Shown here: one piece after another, positions 30,740-38,207 of the stretch
Layout: each line of letters starts with the position of its first letter
Position numbering within the stretch: the stretch's first letter is position 1
Source: a virus
Reading direction: 5' to 3' (one strand)
DNA: 40,164 nt
IMG/VR virus record: IMGVR_UViG_3300011116_000886
Location: 1-40,164 of that record
Translations under genes and position numbers: made by a program
The notes under the pieces: generated by a model
What the model saw: the letters and a program-made list of their open reading frames with translations, nothing else
Database searches by the model: none
What the model was told of the DNA's origin: nothing

Positions 30740-30939
30740 CGTACGGGCCAGCGTTTGGCGGGCTCTACTTAAACCGGAAGGTAGGTGAGGAGCTTGTAAT
30801 TGGTGAGGGTGAAAACGAGTGTGTGATATGCGTGGAGGCGGCGGCGGGTGGCAGGGTGTCACTTCGGATTACCGCCGGGCCCAACGTAAGGATTGACAGG
30901 TCGGAAATTAGAAGGGAGAGGAATCAAGATGGCAAGTGA
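30736..30939 (+). CDS. csrA-like: CsrA-like RNA-binding translational regulator
   Basis: 67 aa from ATG 30736 (GGAGG site, ATGA overlap). It aligns along its length with CsrA/RsmA: L10-Y-L12-x-R14-K-V-G-E-E-L-V-I-G opening, a V-x-L-R-I-x-A-G-P middle strand, and V-R-I-D-R55-S-E-I in place of the V-x-V-H-R-E-E-I end. The counterparts of the RNA-contacting Leu-4 and Arg-44 are kept. CsrA dimers bind ANGGA in hairpin loops and at ribosome-binding sites, usually blocking translation. Three such hairpins lie 1.1-1.9 kb upstream. Its own leader has ATGGA (30722-30726) over the ribosome-binding site, so self-control is possible. Two extra residues lie between strands 2 and 3. Confidence 0.85.
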   Translation: MTYGPAFGGLYLNRKVGEELVIGEGENECVICVEAAAGGRVSLRITAGPNVRIDRSEIRRERNQDGK

Positions 30940-31669
30940 ATTGATGCCGATGGAAAGCACCGCAGAGCGATGGGAAACCGCGGTAGTGGACGGCAACCTT
31001 GAAAGGTTACAGCCCGCGGAGCGCCTCGAGCTGGTGCGCAGGATCTGCGACGCCACCGGGCTTACTCTGGAAAGCCAACCCTTTCAGTATTTGCGACTGA
31101 GTGGGAAGCTTGTCCTATATGCCCGGAGGGATGCAACCGACCAGTTGCGCCGAGTACACCGGGTAAGCGTGTCAATCGTAAGCCGTGAGACAGCCGACGG
31201 CGTGCACGTCGTGACGGCCCGCGCCACAATGCCGGACGGCAGATCAGACGAAAGCACCGGCGCAGTACCAACCAAGGGCCTTCAAGGCGACGCGCTAGCC
31301 AACAGCCTGATGAAAGCCGAAACCAAGGCCAAGCGTCGCGTGACCTTGTCAATCTGCGGCCTTGGAATGCTTGACGAAAGCGAAGTTGAAAGCATACCGG
31401 GCGCGGCGGTGGAGCCCTTGGCGCTACCTGCACCAACTCAGGCAGCGCCGGCAGCACCCGCGGAACGGAAAGCCGGCGTAAAGGCCTTGGCAGAAATGGC
31501 GCGGCTTGGAAGAGAAGCCGGCGTGGATGCAAGATTCTGGTTGGGTGTGAAGGAACACTACGGGGTAAAGCAATCCGCGGACCTTACCGCGGCGCAGGCG
31601 GCAAACGTTATTGCTGACCTGCAAATGATGATCGAGGAACGGGAAGCAATCAAGGGAGAAGGAAAATGA
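30929..31669 (+). CDS. Probable ssDNA-annealing / recombination protein
   Basis: 246 aa from ATG 30929, overlapping the CsrA-like gene by 11 bases. Residues 45-150 contain PFQYLRLSGKLVLYARRDATD, then ALANSLMKAETKAKRRVTLS and ICGLGMLDESEVESIP, a layout I know from phage RecT/ERF-type proteins placed next to SSB genes. The C-terminal 80 residues are an Ala/Pro linker and a helical domain. It probably anneals single strands in phage recombination or replication. The family name is uncertain, but the neighbourhood (SSB-like, primase-helicase, RusA) supports it. Confidence 0.5.
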   Translation: MASELMPMESTAERWETAVVDGNLERLQPAERLELVRRICDATGLTLESQPFQYLRLSGKLVLYARRDATDQLRRVHRVSVSIVSRETADGVHVVTARATMPDGRSDESTGAVPTKGLQGDALANSLMKAETKAKRRVTLSICGLGMLDESEVESIPGAAVEPLALPAPTQAAPAAPAERKAGVKALAEMARLGREAGVDARFWLGVKEHYGVKQSADLTAAQAANVIADLQMMIEEREAIKGEGK

Positions 31670-32148
31670 GCCTAGACCAGTTTGACCATGCGTTCAACCC
31701 AGCGAACAACAACAGGCCCGCGGGCCTGGAAGCGCTGCAAGATGGCCCCTACCAATTGGAAATTGCACACGCCGAACTTGTCCAACTGGACAAAACCGGA
31801 GAGACTATTCTGCGGTGGCGGTACCGGGTGACAGCCGGACCATTCACCGGCACCGTGTGCGAAGCGGCAACGTTTTTCAGAACGCCATTATCTGCAAACC
31901 TACTAGGGGCGGATCTTGCAATCCTAGGCTACCCGGTGCATGAGTGGACGGTAGCGGCAGGCAAGCCATTCAGCCGGATGCTTCGGGAGACGGTGCCGAG
32001 CCTTATCGGGAAGGCCTTCCGGTGCAACAAAACCTCGGGCGTGAGTCAGGCAGGCAAAACCTGGCACAACATCCGAATCGTGAGCGTGGCGCCTTCCATG
32101 CCTCAGCCGGTGGAACCGTCATTCGACAAGGACGATATGCCCTTCTAG
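31666..32148 (+). CDS. SSB-like / DUF669-type single-strand DNA-binding protein
   Basis: 160-aa protein in an ATGA overlap. A central beta-rich fold (ILRWRYRVTAGPFTG, CEAATFF) resembles phage DUF669-like proteins, and the last residues DKDDMPF are the acidic-hydrophobic tail typical of SSBs, which recruits partner enzymes. The position between an annealing protein and a primase-helicase fits. Not a classical OB-fold SSB by sequence. Confidence 0.6.
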   Translation: MSLDQFDHAFNPANNNRPAGLEALQDGPYQLEIAHAELVQLDKTGETILRWRYRVTAGPFTGTVCEAATFFRTPLSANLLGADLAILGYPVHEWTVAAGKPFSRMLRETVPSLIGKAFRCNKTSGVSQAGKTWHNIRIVSVAPSMPQPVEPSFDKDDMPF

Positions 32149-32167
32149 TGTAGATTGACAGCATCAC

Positions 32168-32193
32168 GCGCCGGCGTCTTCGGGCGCCGGCGC
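32168..32193 (+). terminator. Strong UUCG hairpin upstream of the primase gene
   Basis: GCGCCGGCGTC pairs with GGCGCCGGCGC (11 bp, one G-U) around a TTCG tetraloop. No T-run follows; it lies 20 bases before the ATG at 32213. It may end transcription partially, protect RNA ends, or slow translation. Confidence 0.55.
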
Positions 32194-32212
32194 CCACTAT
32201 GGAGAGGATGAT

Positions 32213-34297
32213 ATGACGGAGCAGGAACGGGTATTGAATTGCCTTGAGTATTTCACCGAGCCGGGCGACATAATCGAGGTAAGGGCATTCCTTCCCGCCG
32301 GCGCGGTATGCGGGTGGTTTCGACATGAGGACCTTGGCGCGGCAGCTAGGGCCGTGGCGGATCTTGAGCGAAGCCAAGCAACGGGAATTTACTTTACGCC
32401 CAACCCAGTGGCGCCGGCAGCAGCAAGGCGCCTTGGGCAGATTGGGCCGGCGACAGTCTGCACGAGGGATGCCGATATCCTGCGGCGCCGTTGGTTGCTC
32501 ATTGACATTGACCCCACAAGGCCCACCGGCAGCAATTCCAGCGAGGCGGAACGCGCTGCGGCCTGGCAGGTGGCAAGCCATGTGCAAGCGATAATGGGCG
32601 CCGCGGGCCTAGTGGCCCCAATCATTGGCAGCAGTGGCAACGGCTGGCACCTTTGCTATCCAATCGACTGGCCCAACGATGACGACAGCCGGACCCGACA
32701 CAAGATAATCCTGGCGGAGCTGGCGAAGCGGTGCGATACATCCGAAGCGGCGGTGGATTGTGTCACGTACAACGCGGCGCGGATCTGGAAATTGTACGGC
32801 ACCCGAGCGCGGAAAGGCCCCAACACCGGCGACAGGCCTCAGCGTATTGCGTTTGTTGCTTCGGCTCCCGCGGCGGCGCTTGACCCGGCAACCCGGGAGA
32901 CAAACAACCGAGCCATTGACGTGGGCCTTGTCGGCGCTTGGGCCCGGCAGTCCGCGGCGCTGCAAAGTCTGGAGCGCCAGCGGACAGAGCCGGACACCGT
33001 AGCGCGGGCCCGGGCCTACCTGGCGAAGATACCGGGCGCGGTAAGCGGCAGCGGTGGCCATGGGCAAACCTATCATGCGGCAATGGAATTGGTGGAAGGC
33101 TTCGGTTTGGATCAGGAAACAGCGCTAGCCTTGCTCCGGGAATGGAACCAGACATGCGTTCCACCATGGACAGAGCCGGAGCTAGCGCACAAGATCAACA
33201 GCGCGGCGAAGAACGCCAAGGATACGGGCCGGCTATTGAACGCCGGCAGGCAGACACCCGCGGCAAGGCCTGCACCAAGGCCCGCGGCGCGGTACACCGG
33301 GCCGGAATCGGTACCGGAATCAATCTGCGAGGATGTACCGGAGGAGGACCCAGACGCAACCGCGGCGGACCTTATCGCCCTCCAGGCTACGATAACGTGG
33401 ACTTGGCCGGGGTGGATTCAACGTGGGACGCTAACCTGCCTCGCTTCTGATCCGGGCATAGGTAAAACGCGCCTATGTGCCGATATCGCAAAACGCCTAT
33501 GGTTGGGCCTACCGTGGCCGGACGGCACGCCGGCAACCCACCCGGTGGGCTCCCGCGTCATGTGGATTGCAGCCGATAGCCAATGGGCCGAGCTTGGGAC
33601 CATACCGGGGGAGTTTGGGTTTGCGGCGGAAGCTATTGTTCTAAACGGCAACCGAAGCAACCCATATGCCGGCACCAACCTAGACAGCATCGAGGACCTT
33701 GCAGCGCTTGAACGGCGCATCCGGAGAGTTCAGCCGGTGGTGGTGTTTATTGATACGTGCGGCAACGCAACCGACAGGAACCAAGGGCGCACCGAGGAAG
33801 CCAAGGCCTTTTTCAAACCCTTAGCGGAGATCGCTACCCGGTGCAACGTAAGCATCGTGTTGGTGACCCACCTAAACCGCGGCGGGCAGGTTTTAGGCAA
33901 CCGGATTGTTGGAGCGGTACGGCAGGTAATCAACCTTGACGCGCCCGATGCAACAGCCGAGAATCGGCGCCGGTTACAAGTCTCAAAAACAAACAGCAAG
34001 AAACCGCCGGCGCTTGGCGTGACCATGGACAGCACGGGCAACGAATACGACATGGACCCGCCCCGAGGCGCCGACGATGTTGGCGCCGAGCCGGGCAGGC
34101 CCGCGGCGAACCTGGGAGGCGACATGGATTGGTTACGGGAGGCGCTGGCAATGGGCCCGAAGAGAGTCTCCCATATCCGGAATGATGCTCAGGCTTCTGG
34201 CATCGGTTCTAGTCGCCTTTACAAAGCCAAGGACGGCGCCCAGGTGGAACAATTCGAGCGCGACGGAAAGCAGTGGTGGAGGCTATCCGATGATTGA
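32213..34297 (+). CDS. Primase-helicase fusion (AEP-like primase plus RepA-like ATPase)
   Basis: 694-aa replication protein. The N-terminal half looks like an archaeo-eukaryotic-type primase: D98-x-D100 in LLIDIDP, and H146 in SGNGWHL with the usual spacing for metal and nucleotide binding. A helical linker domain (about 270-345) follows. From 385 on there is a RecA-fold helicase: Walker A ASDPGIGKT (411-419), Walker B VVVFID near 510, and a sensor-like THLNRGG. The last 65 residues may be a winged helix. It likely both primes and unwinds phage DNA. The start has a GGAGAGGA site. Confidence 0.85.
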   Translation: MTEQERVLNCLEYFTEPGDIIEVRAFLPAGAVCGWFRHEDLGAAARAVADLERSQATGIYFTPNPVAPAAARRLGQIGPATVCTRDADILRRRWLLIDIDPTRPTGSNSSEAERAAAWQVASHVQAIMGAAGLVAPIIGSSGNGWHLCYPIDWPNDDDSRTRHKIILAELAKRCDTSEAAVDCVTYNAARIWKLYGTRARKGPNTGDRPQRIAFVASAPAAALDPATRETNNRAIDVGLVGAWARQSAALQSLERQRTEPDTVARARAYLAKIPGAVSGSGGHGQTYHAAMELVEGFGLDQETALALLREWNQTCVPPWTEPELAHKINSAAKNAKDTGRLLNAGRQTPAARPAPRPAARYTGPESVPESICEDVPEEDPDATAADLIALQATITWTWPGWIQRGTLTCLASDPGIGKTRLCADIAKRLWLGLPWPDGTPATHPVGSRVMWIAADSQWAELGTIPGEFGFAAEAIVLNGNRSNPYAGTNLDSIEDLAALERRIRRVQPVVVFIDTCGNATDRNQGRTEEAKAFFKPLAEIATRCNVSIVLVTHLNRGGQVLGNRIVGAVRQVINLDAPDATAENRRRLQVSKTNSKKPPALGVTMDSTGNEYDMDPPRGADDVGAEPGRPAANLGGDMDWLREALAMGPKRVSHIRNDAQASGIGSSRLYKAKDGAQVEQFERDGKQWWRLSDD

Positions 34298-34370
34298 ACG
34301 AGGCCCGCCCACACCGGTGGCCATGTTTTTGGCTTGGGTGGTTTTTCTTGGCGTTGTTGGGGGTGCTTGA
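34290..34370 (+). CDS. 26-aa membrane micro-protein
   Basis: ATG 34290 overlaps the primase-helicase end by 8 bases and gives a 26-aa peptide, MIERGPPTPV then a single hydrophobic span (AMFLAWVVFLGVVGGA). The ribosome-binding site is GGTGGAGG within the upstream gene. It fills an otherwise empty 76-base gap. Tiny membrane proteins of this kind are common in phages, but a chance ORF cannot be excluded. Confidence 0.45.
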   Translation: MIERGPPTPVAMFLAWVVFLGVVGGA

Positions 34371-34373
34371 ATA

Positions 34374-34556
34374 ATGGCAAGCTATACAATTTCAGACTTT
34401 CAAGGCGCCAAGGTGGCAATCTTGATGTACCAATCTGTTTTGAAAGAAGTGGCCGCGGTTTTGCATGAAAACACCAAGGCGGAAATCTGCGGAGAGGAAT
34501 ATCACCCCGAATGGGTTCGTGATTTGTTGTTGAAAATTGAAGCGGTGGGGGGTTGA
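34374..34556 (+). CDS. Small protein, unknown
   Basis: 60-aa helical, slightly acidic protein (FQGAKVAILMYQSVLKEVAA, EWVRDLLLKIEAV). It starts three bases after the micro-protein stop and ends three bases before the sigma-like gene. No family recognised. It might be an antagonist or partner of the sigma-like factor, by neighbourhood only. Confidence 0.5.
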   Translation: MASYTISDFQGAKVAILMYQSVLKEVAAVLHENTKAEICGEEYHPEWVRDLLLKIEAVGG

Positions 34557-34559
34557 CCC

Positions 34560-35309
34560 GTGGAAGAAAGAATCATGGCAAGAGACCTGGCGGTAATGTG
34601 CGGAATGCACGTATCAAACGTGACCCACTTGCTAAACCGCGGCATCATATCAGCACCCACCGGCATGATACGAAACCGCCGGCATCGGTATTGGACACCC
34701 ACCGCGGCGGCGGCAAACGTGGTGGCGGTTGAAGCCTACCGGAAATCAAAGATCCTACCCGCGGCGTCTGCGGAAGTAAGGGCCTTCTATGACAACAACC
34801 TCCCGCTCGTTTATAAGGCGGCGCGGCGCTGGGTGCCTACCGGCATTGACGTTGAAGATTGGCAACAGGAATGCGCGTTGAATGTGCTCAGGAACCTGCA
34901 CAGTTTCGACGCAAGCAAGGGCGCCTTCAGTACCTGGTGCTATCGGGTTTGCTGGTCGATAGCGGTAGAGTTTGTTCGATTGGAACGCACCCGGAAGGCC
35001 TTGGCGGCGCAATCGCTGCACGCCCGCGGCGCCGATGGTGAAAGCTACACCATCGACATCGAGGACCACCGGCAGCCGGACCCAGCAAGGCCCGAAGCCT
35101 ATTTGGTAGACGATGTGCGGCAGGGGCTGCGAAGCCTTCCAGCCCGGGCCCAAGATGTAATGATGAGCCGGATTGACGAGGAACCGCAGCGTTCTATTGG
35201 GCGCCGAATCGGCATCACTAGGCAACGGGTCGACCAGATATGGAAACAGGGTAGGCGGAAACTTGCTAATGTGATGCAAGCCATGGGGTATGATGGGGGC
35301 GAAGAATGA
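34560..35309 (+). CDS. Sigma-70-like factor with an extra N-terminal HTH
   Basis: 249 aa from GTG 34560 (ATG 34575 is an alternative). Residues 5-32 are a helix-turn-helix (ARDLAVMCGMHVSNVTHLL) similar to that of the 28333 regulator. Residues 77-141 match sigma region 2 (NNLPLVYKAARRWV, DVEDWQQEC, GAFSTWCYRVCWSIAVEFVR), which binds the -10 element. Residues 188-240 match region 4 (LRSLPARAQDVMMSR, ITRQRVDQIWKQGRRKL), which binds the -35. It would redirect host RNA polymerase, most simply to late genes. Fusion to a MerR-like HTH is unusual. Confidence 0.78.
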   Translation: MEERIMARDLAVMCGMHVSNVTHLLNRGIISAPTGMIRNRRHRYWTPTAAAANVVAVEAYRKSKILPAASAEVRAFYDNNLPLVYKAARRWVPTGIDVEDWQQECALNVLRNLHSFDASKGAFSTWCYRVCWSIAVEFVRLERTRKALAAQSLHARGADGESYTIDIEDHRQPDPARPEAYLVDDVRQGLRSLPARAQDVMMSRIDEEPQRSIGRRIGITRQRVDQIWKQGRRKLANVMQAMGYDGGEE

Positions 35310-35491
35310 GGAAGGATTTTATAGAGCGACAGCTAACGCCGGAAGTATTGGGCGCAGCGCTTGAAGCCCTGGCCCACCAGTGGGCCGAAGCGACGGCGGA
35401 AGTGGAGCGCCTGAAAGCACAGATTCAGCAAGAGCGAACCACTTGTCAGTGCTGGAAGGCTCAGGAACCGCCGGACCTAATTGACGAATAG
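35306..35491 (+). CDS. Small coiled-coil protein
   Basis: 61-aa protein in an ATGA overlap with the sigma-like gene. A helix rich in Ala, Glu and Leu (LGAALEALAHQWAEATAEVE) continues into a short coiled coil, ending with two cysteines (CQCWK). No family recognised. Could partner with the sigma-like factor. Confidence 0.5.
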   Translation: MRKDFIERQLTPEVLGAALEALAHQWAEATAEVERLKAQIQQERTTCQCWKAQEPPDLIDE

Positions 35492-35501
35492 GGGCGGCAC
35501 C

Positions 35502-35801
35502 ATGATTGACCTGCCCGAACTAATTGACGCCAGCACCGGCACGGTGACTACCTGCGCGGATATTGCGCGCCTCGATGCAACCCTAGAAGCCGGGAAGCGA
35601 TTGACCCATGCCGAAGGCAAGCAGGTACTTCAAGACCTTGCCAACCTTCGGTACCGGTTTGCAGTGGACAGGGTACAGCACCAAGTCATGGAGATTCTAA
35701 GCAGGTCGTGGGAAGGCGCCGACGAAGCGGTGGCAGACCTGCTAGCGGCGCGCAAGTTACTTCGATGGGTTTGCAAGGAGCATCAGGATATGCGAGAATG
35801 A
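35502..35801 (+). CDS. Small helical protein, unknown
   Basis: 99 aa from ATG 35502, chosen for its AGGGGCGG site; the frame is open slightly upstream. Almost entirely helical with alternating charges (ARLDATLEAGKRLTHAEGKQ, DEAVADLLAARKLLRWV). Coupled to rusA by ATGA. Function unknown. Confidence 0.5.
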   Translation: MIDLPELIDASTGTVTTCADIARLDATLEAGKRLTHAEGKQVLQDLANLRYRFAVDRVQHQVMEILSRSWEGADEAVADLLAARKLLRWVCKEHQDMRE

Positions 35802-36229
35802 CCCAGCCCGCACCCGGGCCAGACCAAACACCGCTAGCCAAGGTTGTATTCAACCTTGAGCCCCCACCCTCTATTAACCACATTTGGCAACGTGGTTCCC
35901 GCGGCAAAGTCTTCCGAAGCCGTAACTACCTCACCTGGCTGAGAATCTCCCACCTAATGATCGGCAGGCCTGGCGCCTTCCCCGGCCCGGTGGCAATCCG
36001 TTTATGGATGATCGGTGGCAAGGGATGGCGGAAGGGGCGCGATATCGACAACGTTTTGAAACCCATACTAGATTTTTTGGTCCACGCCGGATTGATCCCT
36101 GATGACAACCACGACATTGTCCAACGTATCACCATCACCTACAGCGACCCGCCCAAGGCCAAGGATCGGGCCTTCCTACGGGTGCGCATCCATGGCATTA
36201 AGGGGCCCGCGGATGCAACCCAACCATAA
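35798..36229 (+). CDS. rusA: RusA-family Holliday junction resolvase
   Basis: 143 aa from ATG 35798. It shows the RusA layout: PPPSINHIW near the N-terminus, a basic region, then GRDIDNVLKPILD (D82, D84, N85, K88, D92) and AGLIPDDNHDI with D102. The aspartates coordinate metal and cut four-way junctions symmetrically. In phages RusA clears branched DNA before packaging. Neighbouring annealing and replication genes agree. Confidence 0.88.
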   Translation: MTQPAPGPDQTPLAKVVFNLEPPPSINHIWQRGSRGKVFRSRNYLTWLRISHLMIGRPGAFPGPVAIRLWMIGGKGWRKGRDIDNVLKPILDFLVHAGLIPDDNHDIVQRITITYSDPPKAKDRAFLRVRIHGIKGPADATQP

Positions 36230-36548
36230 CCAGACCATCCTAATCAGGGTGCTGGTGGAGCGCATTGAGGAAGCCAGCGGCGCCATTAGCATGGAAGTCG
36301 AGGCGTGGGATACGTTTTGCCGTATGGTATTGCCGGAATTCTTTGGCGACAGACCCGAAGATCCGCGGGAGACAACAGCAGCACCCGGCACAAGCGAGAA
36401 ACTTGATAGAATGCAAGCTAGGGTGGCCAAGGGACTCAATCCGTTCAATGAATTCGACACAAGGTTGACCCACCGACCCACCGCGGGCAGAAGCCCCAAC
36501 TACAAGCTATCCGAGGAACTGGAAGATGAAGATACGGGACAGGATTAA
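36213..36548 (+). CDS. Small protein between rusA and the ParB-like gene
   Basis: 111 aa from ATG 36213, overlapping rusA by 17 bases; a longer open frame lies wholly inside rusA and was not used. N-terminal helix/strand (TILIRVLVERIEEASGAISM), then a Pro/Thr-rich, probably disordered half with basic residues, ending in an acidic tail (EELEDEDTGQD). Overlaps the ParB-like gene by 23 bases. Unknown function. Confidence 0.5.
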   Translation: MQPNHNQTILIRVLVERIEEASGAISMEVEAWDTFCRMVLPEFFGDRPEDPRETTAAPGTSEKLDRMQARVAKGLNPFNEFDTRLTHRPTAGRSPNYKLSEELEDEDTGQD

Positions 36549-37089
36549 GGAGCTTAGACGGGTGCCGGCGTGCGATTTGATTCCCAACCCGCGGAACTGG
36601 CGGACTCACGGCAAGGCCCAAGCGGAAGCGCTTCAAGGATTGTTGGCGGAAGTAGGGTTTGCAGGCGCGGTATTGGCGCGGGAAACGCCGGAAGGCCTGA
36701 TGTTAATCGACGGGCACCTACGGAGCGAAACCGCCGGCGCCGGAATCATCCCGGTGCTGGTGCTTGACGTGACGGAATCCGAATCCGATAAGATACTCGC
36801 AACCTACGACCCCATCGGCGCCATGGCGGACAGCGACGCGGCGAAATTGGACAGCCTGCTAAGGGATGTGCAGACGGGGAACCAAGCCCTGGCGACGATG
36901 CTAGCGGAACTGGCGGAACTGGCGGAAGCCGCGGGGGTAATACCTGGCGGCGATGATGATCAGCCGGAGCAGGTAGACAACCCCGAGCAGTTTGAGATCC
37001 TAATAACGTTACAGAAGGAAGAACAACAGGCGGAACTATTGGAGCGCCTCACCGCGGAGGGGTATAAATGCCGAAGTTTAATATCCTAA
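36526..37089 (+). CDS. ParB/sulfiredoxin-like protein, modification partner candidate
   Basis: 187-aa protein. Residues 12-85 match the ParB N-terminal nuclease-like fold: LIPNPRNWRTHG, and the hallmark LIDGHLRSE (60-68) with G63, H64, R66, which binds nucleotide in this family. The rest is helical and acidic. The next gene starts inside it, so the two are co-translated. ParB-like proteins of phages pair with DNA methylases or base-modifying enzymes more often than with partition systems, and no ParA is present here. Probably part of a DNA-modification unit. Confidence 0.75.
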   Translation: MKIRDRIKELRRVPACDLIPNPRNWRTHGKAQAEALQGLLAEVGFAGAVLARETPEGLMLIDGHLRSETAGAGIIPVLVLDVTESESDKILATYDPIGAMADSDAAKLDSLLRDVQTGNQALATMLAELAELAEAAGVIPGGDDDQPEQVDNPEQFEILITLQKEEQQAELLERLTAEGYKCRSLIS

Positions 37090-38207
37090 AAACAGCAGAT
37101 ATCAAAAAAACGGCACGAGTGCTACAGCTCAACGGCATATTTGATATCCCGCCAACAGAGCGCGCCGAATCACGATGGGATATAGACTTCCCGTATGATG
37201 CCGAACCGTGGAAGATTGGCTTGATTGTTGGCCCTTCTGGTAGCGGGAAATCGACAATAGCACGCGAAGCATTCCAGCAAGCCAAGCATATTTGCGCTAA
37301 CACCGGGTACGATTGGCCCGCCGGTATGGCGATTGTGGACGGATTCAGCCCGGGCCTTTCAATTAAGGCAATCACCGGCGCTTTGTCATCGGTTGGATTT
37401 AGCACGCCACCGGCGTGGGTGCGGCCTTACGAATGCCTTTCAACAGGCGAGCAGTTCCGGGCGACCATGGCAAGAGCGCTTACTGATACCGCGGCGCTTG
37501 TCGTCATGGATGAATTTACTTCGGTGGTTGACAGAACCGTAGCACAGGTGGGAAGCGCTGCAATTGCGAAAGCGGCGCGGCGGCACCACGAAAAGCAGAT
37601 AGTGGCGGTAACGTGCCATTATGACGTAGCGGAATGGTTACAGCCTGATTGGATATTAGAAATGCCGAGCGGAACCTTCACCCGGAGGTTACTTCGGGCA
37701 AGGCCTGAAATCGGCTTGGAAATCGTGCGATGCCATCACAAAACGTGGGGCATATTCCGCGAGCATCATTATTTGAACACCAGTCTAAACAAGGCGGCGG
37801 TTTGTTTCGCAGCCCTTTGGGATGGAAAGCCGGTGGCGTTTACCGCGGTATTGCACTTCCCCCACAAGTCAGGCAGTTGGTGGCGCGAGCATCGAACCGT
37901 ATGCCTCCCAGACTTTCAAGGGGTGGGTATAGGAAACCGTTTGTCCGAATACGTGGCAAGCCTGTTTGTTGCAACCGGCAAGCGCTTCCGCAGTGTGACG
38001 GGAAACCCCGCAATGGTAGAATACCGGCGGCGCTCCCCATTGTGGCGACAAGAGCAGCGAATGAAACTACCATGCAACAGGAAACGAGCTTCAATTGTAA
38101 CAACTGCGCACATCGCAAAAGGAATGGCAACTAGCAGGTATACGGCAAGTTTTACGTATGCGGGAGAGGCGAGAGTTAAAGAGGCTAGGCTGTTTGGGTT
38201 GTTGTGA
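37068..38207 (+). CDS. ABC-ATPase fused to a GNAT acyltransferase (Mom-like candidate)
   Basis: 379-aa protein behind a GCGGAGG site. Residues 50-200 form an ABC-type ATPase: Walker A GPSGSGKS (55-62), signature LSTGEQFRATMARAL (124-138), Walker B ALVVMDEF (143-150), and a switch H184. Residues 215-330 form a GNAT acyltransferase: RCHHKTWGIFREHHYL, then the CoA-binding turn QGVGIG (284-289). No membrane segments, so not a transporter. Phage Mu Mom, which modifies adenines, is a distant GNAT. A fused ATPase-GNAT coupled to a ParB-like gene suggests an ATP-driven base modification that shields phage DNA. Motifs are sure; the substrate is inferred. Confidence 0.8.
   Translation: MPKFNILKTADIKKTARVLQLNGIFDIPPTERAESRWDIDFPYDAEPWKIGLIVGPSGSGKSTIAREAFQQAKHICANTGYDWPAGMAIVDGFSPGLSIKAITGALSSVGFSTPPAWVRPYECLSTGEQFRATMARALTDTAALVVMDEFTSVVDRTVAQVGSAAIAKAARRHHEKQIVAVTCHYDVAEWLQPDWILEMPSGTFTRRLLRARPEIGLEIVRCHHKTWGIFREHHYLNTSLNKAAVCFAALWDGKPVAFTAVLHFPHKSGSWWREHRTVCLPDFQGVGIGNRLSEYVASLFVATGKRFRSVTGNPAMVEYRRRSPLWRQEQRMKLPCNRKRASIVTTAHIAKGMATSRYTASFTYAGEARVKEARLFGLL

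Noticed and set aside
31307-31322. CTGATGA followed by GAAA, as in a hammerhead core
   Set aside because: It is inside the recombination-protein gene, encoding part of LMKAET. The five bases between the motifs cannot form stem II and there is no stem III.
32155-32160. TTGACA resembling the -35 of the three cassette promoters
   Set aside because: No -10 at 16-18 bases, where a GC-rich hairpin lies instead, and no GTGTTGCGAC element follows.
36102-36212. Upstream extension of the 36213 gene
   Set aside because: It lies inside rusA, encodes a low-complexity Thr/Pro/Arg stretch and has no ribosome-binding site.
36526-37089. Plasmid-type partition by the ParB-like protein
   Set aside because: No ParA-type ATPase or parS-like repeats accompany it, and it is coupled to an ABC-ATPase/GNAT gene instead.
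37068-38207. ABC transporter
   Set aside because: No membrane segments in it or its neighbours, and the second half is a GNAT domain.
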